DNA from: Bacteroidota bacterium
GTDB taxonomy: Bacteria > Bacteroidota > Ignavibacteria > Ignavibacteriales > Melioribacteraceae
DNA: 64,000 nucleotides
NCBI GenBank assembly: GCA_018818165.1
Contig: JAHISP010000071.1
Coordinates: 1-64,000 of the forward strand
Direction of reading: 5' to 3'
Shown: in pieces, positions 10,801-17,304 of the stretch
Layout: every line of letters begins with the position of its first letter
Numbering within the stretch: position 1 is the stretch's first letter
Program-made: the position numbers and the translations under genes
Notes under the pieces: model-generated
Seen by the model: the letters and a program-made list of their open reading frames with translations, nothing else
Database searches by the model: none
What the model was told of the DNA's origin: nothing

Positions 10801-11486
10801 TTGCAGAGTATGTAAGAATTATGTGCATTGAAAAAGAGTATGGTAAAGAAATGGCACATAAGCATCTAAAGAGAGAGATGGATAAGTATCTTTCAGCCAG
10901 AAGCAGAGATTTGGATGGTGAAAGACCATTTAAATATGCGAATCCTAACCAATACTATATTAACTACCAAAAAGGAACAGCTGCAATGTATGCATTGCAG
11001 AACTTTATTAGCGAAGATAGGGTTAATTTAGCTTTAAGAAGAATTACAGAAAAATATGGTTTTAGCGAAAGCATCCATCCAACATCACTCGATTTAATTG
11101 CTGAATACAGAAAAGTTGCTCCCGATAGCATGCAGTATTTAATTACTGATCTGTTTGAAAAAATTACACTCTATGAAAACAAGGTAGAATCTGTTTCAGC
11201 AAAAAAACTAGCGGATAACAGATATTCCGTGATGTTGGAAGTAACTTCTCAAAAATATTATGCTGATAGCATTGGTAATGAAACAAAACAATCTCTAAAT
11301 GATTTTGTAGATATTGGTGTTTTGGGGGAAGGTGGAAAAGAACTCTATTTGCAAAAACATAAGTTTACTGATGAAAGAAAAATACTTGAAATAATTGTTG
11401 ATGAAAAACCATTTAAGGCAGGTATAGATCCATATGTAATTCTAATTGATCGGAATAGAGAGAATAATTTAGTAGATATTGATTAA
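7899..11486 (+). CDS. ABC-2 permease fused to an M1-family metallopeptidase
   Basis: A 1195-residue fusion. The N-terminal part carries two sets of about six membrane helices, each like an ABC-2 permease (about 1-270 and 315-570). A further helix near 580-600 leads to an exoplasmic M1-type aminopeptidase region. The zinc motif HELTH is at 942-946, followed by NWW, with a Glu-containing EMMAEAIAEY segment at the usual distance. The classical GxMEN substrate motif is not evident; the equivalent region reads GGAREQP. The start is set at ATG 7899 because GGAG sits 6 bases upstream; the frame is open back to a TTG at 7851. It pairs with the preceding ATPase. This fused architecture is known in Bacteroidota, but cargo and peptidase substrate are not. 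Confidence 0.88.
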   Translation: MFKSIYLKEINRNFTSVSFYIFMLVLLILTTLAVQNVNPNMVVLFPIRKEWHNAPLVIAKFFAVLSVYSLLFSIVITGRSVAKDFSARIHEFFFTLPITKTSFLGGRFFAGFSANLLIFTGVIVGLLLGSLLIDSKFSGPFSLTAFIKPIVFILIPNILFTGAIFFSFATLSRKMVMTYVSGVILLMLYGFLSLGLLFVDSDTIKILIDPFAISSLNTITENWTVSEINNNPMPLTGLFLLNRIIWLSVSGIVLFLTWKKFRMISFLENSMQKNFKNVIENESLDINVSEPLIVSTTNYSLSAQIFKCMSLVKKEFTRVVFHPAFIILTIMSSLTIFMNFYMNVNFGGDNVYPTTSWYLQQSQSILGYTIPMIIFFGGVIVWRERDYNSNQIFDTLPIPDWVGYISKLFALFSILFFYMFLIMFTGVFTQVFILNWTDIELGLYIRWLFGIEMLYYWFLSVLVLFILNLAKNKYLGFFICVLFIAADIIIFITLRSELSILRYGHVPSFIYSDINGFGHYSELILWYSLHWIVIATLLGIITLLTWRSSEEVDLKFRLRSFYSNTNNPQKFIVIILLLIVTTTTTYISYNKYSLNNYISHDDQIEMKADYEKNYSKFKNVPQPSLYHVDLNVDFYPEECDAFIRGMFLLKNKTGNPIDSIFMNLPKRKISKINLLEFSEPNKLIYEGSEFGFRIFKLKEPLLPGDEIKLSFDLEAQTLGFSDNNPKNELVENGSRINLTLWGANEYFPTIGFDDDFMLESKINRKKHNLPMINKYPEPENYLQEHQMSSNPYITYNAVISTSESQTAITNGNLVKNWIEENRNYFHYKSDVPMQCEIQIVSGEYEIVKEKQNNVSIEVYYNKKHPWNVERIIRGAKASLEYCSTNFINYPYSTFKVVEIPKYMKKGGAREQPTLIVWREDVGFLSQVDDADGIDQLFGITAHELTHNWWPDIVIPANASGLEMMAEAIAEYVRIMCIEKEYGKEMAHKHLKREMDKYLSARSRDLDGERPFKYANPNQYYINYQKGTAAMYALQNFISEDRVNLALRRITEKYGFSESIHPTSLDLIAEYRKVAPDSMQYLITDLFEKITLYENKVESVSAKKLADNRYSVMLEVTSQKYYADSIGNETKQSLNDFVDIGVLGEGGKELYLQKHKFTDERKILEIIVDEKPFKAGIDPYVILIDRNRENNLVDID

Positions 11487-11871
11487 AGTATGATAATTTT
11501 TGAAAAAGTAAAAGAAATATTCGTATTGAAATAATTATGGCAAGTGAATAGAAAGCTAATTTTAATGAAGTCGATTTAGCGAGTAGTTGTTAATAATTCA
11601 CGAAAAAGAGCCAGTAATATTAGCTAGAAAGATACTAATAAATAAAAAAGGATTAAGCACTTTTAGTAAAAAATTATTTCTAAAATCTCACTAATAATCT
11701 TGATAGCAAAAGCATGATGCATAATTCTATCAATAATAACATAAGATATAAAGATATAATCCAATATTAACCAGTTGTAAAAGTTTTTGTTGGTATTCCC
11801 AACTATTACTTTGTATATACCATTTTGAATCTTATCTAACAATAGTTTTGATAAGAAAATTATAACAATGC
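11487..11871. other. Intergenic stretch without recognisable gene
   Basis: This 385-bp AT-rich gap lies between the permease-peptidase gene and the convergent end of the HxlR-family gene. I see no hairpin with a T-run, no repeat shared with the rest of the window, and no open frame with a plausible start. A minus-strand frame of about 65 codons (roughly 11665-11870) is open but has no ATG and no recognisable similarity; it is treated as chance or decayed sequence. Confidence 0.5.
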
Positions 11872-12255
11872 TTAATTCTTGCTTACCACATTTCTAAATG
11901 TTTCTCTAGATTCTTTTATATCATTCATGTTATTTCCAGCCCATTTTACCAAACCATGAAGATGGGGTAATAAGGATTTTCCTCTTGGTGTTAATTCATA
12001 TTCAACCTTTGGTGGTATCTGCGGATAGGCAGTTCGTTTAATCAGTCCATCAGCTTCTAGGGTTTTAAGGGTTACAGCAAGCATTTTTTGTGAAATAGTT
12101 TCAATATAGCCATAAATCTCGTTGAACCTTAACACTTCACCTTCTTCAAGAAGCAAAATTACCAGCATGGACCATTTGTCACCTATTCGATTTATCACAT
12201 TTCGAACAGGACAATGTTCTGCGTTACTATATTTTTTAAATTTATTTTCGCTCAT
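11872..12255 (-). CDS. HxlR-family transcriptional regulator (YtfH-like)
   Basis: Winged-helix regulator of 127 residues. Residues 12-100 contain the family hallmarks: CPVRNVINRIGDKW with redox-capable Cys15, the recognition helix region ETISQKMLAVTLKTLEADGLI, and the wing PPKVEYELTPRG. It is divergent from a ytfG-like quinone reductase, the same pairing as ytfH/ytfG in Escherichia coli. Several HxlR relatives paired with such reductases respond to quinones or electrophiles through the N-terminal Cys, so a redox-sensing repressor is the likely role (inference). The 165-bp intergenic region contains a perfect 13-bp inverted repeat and an extra AGTAAGT half-site near the -7 box of this gene. 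Confidence 0.93.
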   Translation of the reverse strand: MSENKFKKYSNAEHCPVRNVINRIGDKWSMLVILLLEEGEVLRFNEIYGYIETISQKMLAVTLKTLEADGLIKRTAYPQIPPKVEYELTPRGKSLLPHLHGLVKWAGNNMNDIKESRETFRNVVSKN

Positions 12256-12291
12256 AACTCTTTATATTTAATAAAACTAACCACTAAGTAA

Positions 12292-12321
12292 GTATGTTAC
12301 ATTATTGTAAGCTCTTGTCAA
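12292..12321 (-). promoter_or_regulatory. Candidate promoter of the HxlR gene
   Basis: On the minus strand, TTGACA (12316-12321) is followed after 16 bases by TAACATAC (12292-12299). This agrees with the -35 box and partly with the TAnnTTT-type -7 box seen elsewhere in the window. The -35 box overlaps the TTGTCA box of the divergent promoter base for base, so the two promoters probably compete. An AGTAAGT half-site at 12287-12293 overlaps the downstream edge of the -7 box, suggesting autoregulation. Confidence 0.45.
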
Positions 12322-12345
12322 TTCTTAATTTATTTCCTATTTTTA
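12315..12345 (+). promoter_or_regulatory. Candidate promoter of the ytfG-like gene
   Basis: TTGTCA (12315-12320), a 17-base spacer and TATTTTTA (12338-12345) reproduce the TTGnCA-N17-TAnnTTT arrangement also seen upstream of arsR and of the exported protein at 56.7 kb. The perfect palindrome at 12340-12368 covers the -7 box and the expected start point, as a repressor operator would. The gene then has a good AAGGAG ribosome binding site just before its ATG at 12421. Confidence 0.55.
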
Positions 12346-12368
12346 ACTTACTAAAAGTAAGTTAAAAA
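12340..12368. promoter_or_regulatory. Operator-like perfect inverted repeat
   Basis: Arms TTTTTAACTTACT (12340-12352) and AGTAAGTTAAAAA (12356-12368) are exact reverse complements separated by AAA. The core ACTTACT/AGTAAGT is the kind of dyad bound by HxlR regulators, and the gene for one starts 85 bp away. There is no T-run after it and it lies upstream of both genes, so it is read as an operator rather than a terminator. Confidence 0.65.
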
Positions 12369-12420
12369 CTATTAGTAAGCAAATATAAAATTGTAATAGA
12401 TTAATAAAAAGGAGTCTCAA

Positions 12421-13272
12421 ATGAAAATTGGAGTAACAGGAGCAACAGGTCAGCTTGGAGTAAAAGTAATTAAAGAACTGAAAGAGAAAATCTCTACAGA
12501 CCAGATTGTAGCATTAGTTCGTTCGCCGAAAAAAGCCGCAGATCTTGGAGTTGAAGTGCGAAGTTTTGACTACAATGAACCTGATATTATGGTTGAATCA
12601 CTTAAAGATATTGATAAATTATTACTAATATCAAGTAACGAAATAGGTAAACGTCTTGAGCAACATACTAATGTTATTGAAGCAGCCCAAAAAGCGGGTG
12701 TGAAATTTATTGCTTATACCAGTTTACTACATGCAGAAACTTCTTCACTAGTATTAGCTGGAGAACATGTAGAAACTGAAAAGGTTTTAAAAAGTATTGA
12801 AATTCCATTTACTATATTGCGCCATGGCTGGTACACCGAAAATTATACTAACTCAATTTATGGTGCTATTGCTGGAGGAGTATTATTAGGTAGTTCGGGT
12901 GATGGAAAAATTTCATCAGCAACACGTGATGATTTTGCAAAAGCAGCAGCTGAAGTATTAACTTCAGAGGGTCACGAAGGAAAAACTTACGAACTTGCTG
13001 GTGATGAAGCTTTTACAATGAGTGATATGGCAGCAGAAATTGCACAGCAGACAGGAAAGAACATTGTTTACAAAAATCTACCTGTAGCAGAATATGCAAC
13101 TGCATTAGAAAATGCTGGATTGCCCGAAGGCATTGCTCAATTTTTAGCTGGAACTCATGTTTCAACTGAAAAGGGTGATTTATTTGATTCCAGCCATCAA
13201 CTTTCCCAACTAATAAAAAAGCCAACCACTTCTCTTGCTCAGGCTATTGCCGATGCTTTAGCAGGTCTTTAA
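12421..13272 (+). CDS. NAD(P)H:quinone oxidoreductase-like SDR (YtfG/QorB family)
   Basis: Atypical short-chain reductase of 283 residues, NmrA/QorB type, cytoplasmic. The dinucleotide motif TGATGQLG is at 6-13. The pattern ALVRSPKKAADLGVEVRSFDY matches the segment that reads NADP in YtfG relatives, and ILRHGWYTENY (about 140) is the characteristic family segment. E. coli YtfG reduces quinones with NADPH; the same role here is inferred from family and from the divergent HxlR regulator. Length is normal, and an AAGGAG site lies 6 bases before the ATG. A long hairpin follows the stop codon. Confidence 0.92.
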   Translation: MKIGVTGATGQLGVKVIKELKEKISTDQIVALVRSPKKAADLGVEVRSFDYNEPDIMVESLKDIDKLLLISSNEIGKRLEQHTNVIEAAQKAGVKFIAYTSLLHAETSSLVLAGEHVETEKVLKSIEIPFTILRHGWYTENYTNSIYGAIAGGVLLGSSGDGKISSATRDDFAKAAAEVLTSEGHEGKTYELAGDEAFTMSDMAAEIAQQTGKNIVYKNLPVAEYATALENAGLPEGIAQFLAGTHVSTEKGDLFDSSHQLSQLIKKPTTSLAQAIADALAGL

Positions 13273-13290
13273 TAAAACTACTATTGTGAT

Positions 13291-13323
13291 TTCTGTTTAC
13301 TAAATGAACTTTAGTAAACAGAA
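13291..13323 (+). terminator. Hairpin downstream of the ytfG-like gene
   Basis: Perfect 14-bp arms TTCTGTTTACTAAA (13291-13304) and TTTAGTAAACAGAA (13310-13323) enclose the five-base loop TGAAC, 18 bp after the stop codon. A T-rich run (TTATTTTTTC) follows after 8 bases, so a transcription terminator is likely. The stem contains TTTACTAAA/TTTAGTAAA, loosely like the HxlR operator, so a second binding site cannot be excluded. Confidence 0.6.
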
Positions 13324-13773
13324 TCATAATTTATTTTTTCTGTATTGTCCTAAAATAGTTTAACTCAAAAATGCAAAAAGTCTATACACAACCAAATGAA
13401 GTTAATTCACGAATACTTTCAAAATAGAGTTATTTCATAAGCTAAAGCAAAAGTTTGGATGTCAATAATAAAAGTATATTTTAGAATTATAAATTCACAG
13501 CATCACTTATCTGGCGAGCAAATTTGTTAATCCATACGGAGCAATAGCTCCATCTAAAAAGGTTTTCAGCTATTTAATCCAAACGCACTAATAAGAAAGG
13601 CATTTCAGTAAGAACTAAAATAATTCATAAACAGACAAAAAAGGTAAGTTAGGAATAGATATATAAAACATTTGGCAGGAAGTGTTATATTTGTGGCAGG
13701 TATACTTAACAAACTTTGCAGCAGTTTGATAGTGAAATGCCTTTAAAGTAAACGTTTCACAATCGCGACCATT
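13324..13773. other. 450-bp intergenic region with a distant inverted repeat
   Basis: No gene is seen in this AT-rich gap. It contains a 12-bp exact inverted repeat, AAAGGCATTTCA at 13596-13607 and TGAAATGCCTTT at 13733-13744, bracketing 149 bp just before the next gene. A short minus-strand frame (about 13500-13570) reads like the end of a protein but is broken by a stop, so it may be a gene relic. No promoter box could be assigned to the next gene. Confidence 0.4.
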
Positions 13774-14289
13774 ATGACAAATTCACTTAATAAAATATTG
13801 ACAGGTGCTTTACGTAAAGAGCAAATGGTTGATTTCTTAAAAAAAAATCCAACACTTTTTGATGAAACAATTAATATATCTCTTGGCGACTATCAGCCAG
13901 AATCATGGCGTGCAGCTTGGTTAATTAAACACTATATGAACAAGAATGATAAGAGAATTACAAAATATATAAACGCAATCTTAAAAGTATTAGTAAACAA
14001 AAAAGATGGACATCAGCGAGAACTATTAAAGATATTGCTAGCAATGGAGTTAACTGAAAAACAAGAAGGAATTTTATTTGATAAATGCATTACAATTTGG
14101 GAAGATATAAATAAAAGCCCATCTGTTAGGAGTTTTGCATTTCTAATTCTAACAAACACAGTAAAAAAATATCCAGAATTAATGGTGGAAATAGGGTTTT
14201 TAACTCAAAATCATTACACCGAATCTCTTTCTCCTGGAATTAGACATTCAATAGTGAGGGTAATTAATAAATTGCATATAAATATTTGA
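13774..14289 (+). CDS. Hypothetical all-helical (HEAT-like) protein
   Basis: A 171-residue cytoplasmic protein not recognised by name. It appears wholly alpha-helical, with about four helix pairs in which repeated Leu/Ile positions resemble HEAT or ARM repeats; SWRAAWLIKHYM and VRSFAFLILTNTVKKYP are the clearest repeat-like pieces. No signal peptide, membrane segment or catalytic motif is visible. The initiating ATG has no good ribosome binding site. It is flanked by long gaps on both sides and so is probably transcribed alone. A role as a protein-interaction scaffold is only a guess. Confidence 0.6.
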   Translation: MTNSLNKILTGALRKEQMVDFLKKNPTLFDETINISLGDYQPESWRAAWLIKHYMNKNDKRITKYINAILKVLVNKKDGHQRELLKILLAMELTEKQEGILFDKCITIWEDINKSPSVRSFAFLILTNTVKKYPELMVEIGFLTQNHYTESLSPGIRHSIVRVINKLHINI

Positions 14290-14485
14290 TTTTAATTGTT
14301 ACTATTCTTCATATTATATAATTCATTTATATAGTTTGGCATTTCAAGTCTATCTAATTAAATTGTAATTTAAGTGAATAATTGTTTTGGGATACAGTGT
14401 TTTACTTTGTATAAAATATTGTAGAGCAATAAATAAAATAAAAATCAATTAGTTCAATCTCTATCAAAAATTCTTTGGAGTAAAT

Positions 14486-15550
14486 ATGGCAAGATTTATA
14501 AAAAAACATAAAAAAGAAATTGGCATATCTCCTGATGAATTATGGTTTAGGGGTGAGCAAAAAATTGAAAATGTTTTAATGCGAATAATTGATTTTGACT
14601 CCACAAATTTAGAAGAAAAATCTCTTAGCTCTGTTAATGAATTAGTAAAATTTAGGGATAAAAATTCTGTTTCTTGGTTCAATGTTGATGGATTACATAA
14701 TATAGGAATTATGGAAGAAATTTCTACCATTCTTAGTCTTGAAAAAATAATTCTTGCAGATGTTATGAATCCTCATTCAAATCCCAAAGTCCAGGAATAT
14801 GATAATTGCCTTTTTATTTCAATAAAAATGATGCAGCATGATGAAAAAACAGACAGAATATCTGTAGAGAATTTAAGTCTAATTTTAACAAAATCAGTAC
14901 TTATTTCTTTCCAAGAAAAACAAGGTGATGTATTTGAGCCAATTAGAGAGCGAATAAGAAAGCAGAAAAAAAGAATAAGAAACTCCGGGACTGATTATTT
15001 AACATTTGCTTTGCTTGATGTGGTTGTTGATAATTACATTTATGTTATTGGAAATTTGGGTGAGAAAATTGAAAATTTGGAAGAAAATCTTGAGGGAGAA
15101 CCCAACCAAATTGTAATTGACCAAATAAATACTTTCAAAAGAGAGCTAAATTATATTAGAAAAAACATTAAACCTGCAAGAGAATTGCTTCTTGCAATAT
15201 CTAAAATGGATACAGAATTTATTTCTGATTCAGTTGATTTTCATTATAAAGAATTATTAGATAATATTAATCATGCTTACGAGCTTTCTGAAAGCTACCG
15301 TGAAATATTAACTGACCAATTAAATATTTATCATACAACAATGACCAGCAAGTTAAATGATATTATGAAATTTTTGACCATTTTTTCTGTAATATTTATT
15401 CCATTAACTTTTATTGCTGGCGTTTATGGAACAAATTTTGACGTTTTGCCCGAATTGCATTATAAAAACAGCTATTTTATTATGTGGGGAATTATGTTAA
15501 CCATCGCTTTTGGAATGTTATTTTATTTTCGAAAGCGAAAGTGGTTCTAA
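14486..15550 (+). CDS. corA: CorA-family magnesium/cobalt transporter with a GTN signature
   Basis: Inner-membrane divalent cation channel of 354 residues. A long soluble N-terminal domain (1-290) is followed by two C-terminal membrane helices and the short basic tail FRKRKWF, as in CorA. The pore loop reads YGTNF (Gly315-Thr316-Asn317) instead of the usual YGMNF, and the downstream PEL motif is present. Gly and Asn of the GMN filter are kept and only Met is replaced. The ribosome binding site TTTGGAG lies 8 bases before the ATG. Family membership is secure; magnesium as substrate is inferred and the altered filter leaves room for another cation. Confidence 0.92.
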   Translation: MARFIKKHKKEIGISPDELWFRGEQKIENVLMRIIDFDSTNLEEKSLSSVNELVKFRDKNSVSWFNVDGLHNIGIMEEISTILSLEKIILADVMNPHSNPKVQEYDNCLFISIKMMQHDEKTDRISVENLSLILTKSVLISFQEKQGDVFEPIRERIRKQKKRIRNSGTDYLTFALLDVVVDNYIYVIGNLGEKIENLEENLEGEPNQIVIDQINTFKRELNYIRKNIKPARELLLAISKMDTEFISDSVDFHYKELLDNINHAYELSESYREILTDQLNIYHTTMTSKLNDIMKFLTIFSVIFIPLTFIAGVYGTNFDVLPELHYKNSYFIMWGIMLTIAFGMLFYFRKRKWF

Positions 15551-15662
15551 TTGGTTTGTGATTTTTGATATTCAAAGAATATATTTTATTGCGTTTTGTT
15601 AAATAAACGAATAATATTCTCCACAAATGTACATTCAAATCTCATTATAAATTCAAATTTCC

Positions 15663-15670
15663 TATATTTG
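15663..15670 (+). promoter_or_regulatory. Candidate -7 box upstream of the M24 peptidase gene
   Basis: TATATTTG matches the TAnnTTTG -7 consensus of Bacteroidota-type housekeeping promoters exactly, and lies 34 bp before the chosen start codon. A convincing partner box about 19-25 bases upstream was not found, so the call rests on the -7 element and position alone. Confidence 0.35.
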
Positions 15671-15704
15671 ATTATTGTATTTAATATTTAAATATGGAGC
15701 TATT

Positions 15705-17096
15705 ATGTTCTCATCCAAGACTTATATTGAACGACGAAATGAACTAAAAAAGATAATGAAAAGTGGGATTTTGTTTTTCCCAGGCGCTGTTGATACCCCA
15801 ATGAATTACGGAGCCAATACATATAAATTTAGACAAGACAGCACATTTTTATATTATTTTGGAATTGACGCACCAGATCTTGCGGCTGTTATTGATGTTG
15901 ATAATAATAGAGAAATAATTTTTGGCAACGATAGAGATATTGATGATATTGTTTGGATGGGACCAGAAAAAACTATTACTGAAAAAGCATCCGAAGTTGG
16001 AATTTCTGAAGCAAAATCAATGTCAGAATTAGCCAATTCTCTTAAAAGTCATTTATCAGATGGAGAAACAATTCATCATTTGCCGCAGCATCAGGCACAA
16101 ATTAAAATTGAATTTGAAAAATGGCTAGGCATTCATCCAACTGAAGTTAATAATAAATCATCCAAAGAATTTATTCGTGCTGTAGTAAAACAAAGGTCAA
16201 TAAAATCCAGTGAAGAAGTTTCTGAAATTGAAAAAGCACTTGATATTAGTAACTTGATGTATAATCTTGCAATGCGTGCAACGCGTGCAGGAATGTTAGA
16301 ACGCGAAATTTATGGAGCCGTTGAAGGCTTAACTCTTGGAATGGGAAACGGAGTTTCATTCCCCGTAATATTTTCAATTAACGGTGAAACATTGCACAAC
16401 CATCACCACAATAATATTATGCGTGATGGCGATTTAGTATTGCTAGACTCTGGAGCAGAATCGTTACTGCATTACGCCAGCGATATTACAAGAACTTTTC
16501 CAGTTAGTGGAAAATTTACTCCTCGCCAAAAGGACATTTATAATATTGTTTTGGAATCGCAATTAAAAGCTATTGAAGCCATTAAGCCAGATGTTAAATA
16601 CAAAAATATTCATTTGCAAACTTCAAAAATAATTGCTAATGGATTAAAAGAGCTTGGATTGATGAAAGGAAATATTGATGATGCTGTAAGCGAAGGAGCA
16701 CACGCTCTTTTTTATCCGCACGGACTTGGACACATGCTAGGACTTGATGTTCACGATATGGAAGGGCTTGGTGAAGGTTTTGTTGGATATGATGATAATA
16801 CACAACGAAGTGATCAGTTTGGATTAGCATATTTACGTCTTGCTAAAGAACTCCATAGTGGATTTGTAATTACAGTTGAACCAGGAATTTATTTTATTCC
16901 ACAACTTTATAAAATCTGGAAATCAGAAAACAGACTTGCCGAATTCATTAACTATGATAAAGTTGCAGAATATCTTGATTTTGGTGGAATTAGAATTGAA
17001 GATGATGTTTTAGTTACTGAAACTGGACACAGAGTTTTAGGAAAATCTCCAATTCCCAAAACGGTTGAAGATGTTGAACAAACTTGTGGGAAATAG
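15705..17096 (+). CDS. Xaa-Pro aminopeptidase (M24B family)
   Basis: Cytoplasmic metallopeptidase that removes N-terminal residues preceding proline. The 463-residue protein has an aminopeptidase-P N-terminal domain (about 1-140) and a pita-bread M24 domain. Metal ligands are visible in order: Asp in LLDSGAE, Asp in SDITRTFP, His in HGLGHMLGLDVHD, Glu in VEPGIYF and Glu in IRIEDD. The start is ATG 15705 because GGAG precedes it by 5 bases; the frame is open back to a TTG at 15675. It is a single gene followed by a palindromic intergenic element. Confidence 0.95.
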   Translation: MFSSKTYIERRNELKKIMKSGILFFPGAVDTPMNYGANTYKFRQDSTFLYYFGIDAPDLAAVIDVDNNREIIFGNDRDIDDIVWMGPEKTITEKASEVGISEAKSMSELANSLKSHLSDGETIHHLPQHQAQIKIEFEKWLGIHPTEVNNKSSKEFIRAVVKQRSIKSSEEVSEIEKALDISNLMYNLAMRATRAGMLEREIYGAVEGLTLGMGNGVSFPVIFSINGETLHNHHHNNIMRDGDLVLLDSGAESLLHYASDITRTFPVSGKFTPRQKDIYNIVLESQLKAIEAIKPDVKYKNIHLQTSKIIANGLKELGLMKGNIDDAVSEGAHALFYPHGLGHMLGLDVHDMEGLGEGFVGYDDNTQRSDQFGLAYLRLAKELHSGFVITVEPGIYFIPQLYKIWKSENRLAEFINYDKVAEYLDFGGIRIEDDVLVTETGHRVLGKSPIPKTVEDVEQTCGK

Positions 17097-17185
17097 GAAA
17101 ATTATTAGTGACTAAAGTAAGCTAAAGTTGGAATGTTAGAACACAAAAAACAAGTATTGGTCTTGAGACATTTAATAGAATTAGT

Positions 17186-17283
17186 GTCATTGCGAGGAGT
17201 TCTTTCTGCGACGAAGCAATCTTTTAAATCGCGCAACTATTCTGACAGATTGCTTCATCCCTTAAAGCGGGATTCGCAATGAC
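17186..17283. repeat. 98-bp palindromic intergenic element with GTCATTGCGA ends
   Basis: The element begins GTCATTGCGA and ends with the exact reverse complement TCGCAATGAC. A second nested pair, GAAGCAATCT and AGATTGCTTC, lies inside, so the strand could fold into one long interrupted hairpin. The base composition is less AT-rich than its surroundings. It encodes nothing and sits between two same-strand genes. Similar 'CATTGCGAGGAG...GAAGCAATC' repeats are known from many bacterial genomes as non-autonomous palindromic repeats. Only one copy is visible here. Confidence 0.7.
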
Positions 17284-17304
17284 TTTAATAATGGAATAAT
17301 AAAA

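Noticed and set aside
11665-11870. Minus-strand frame of about 65 codons in the gap before the HxlR gene
   Set aside because: No ATG or good start, no recognisable similarity, Ile/Tyr/Asn-rich as expected of AT-rich noncoding DNA.
13500-13570. Minus-strand segment reading FLDGAIAPYGLTNLLAR before a stop
   Set aside because: It looks protein-like, but an in-frame stop lies just upstream and no start or larger frame exists; at most a gene relic that I cannot name.
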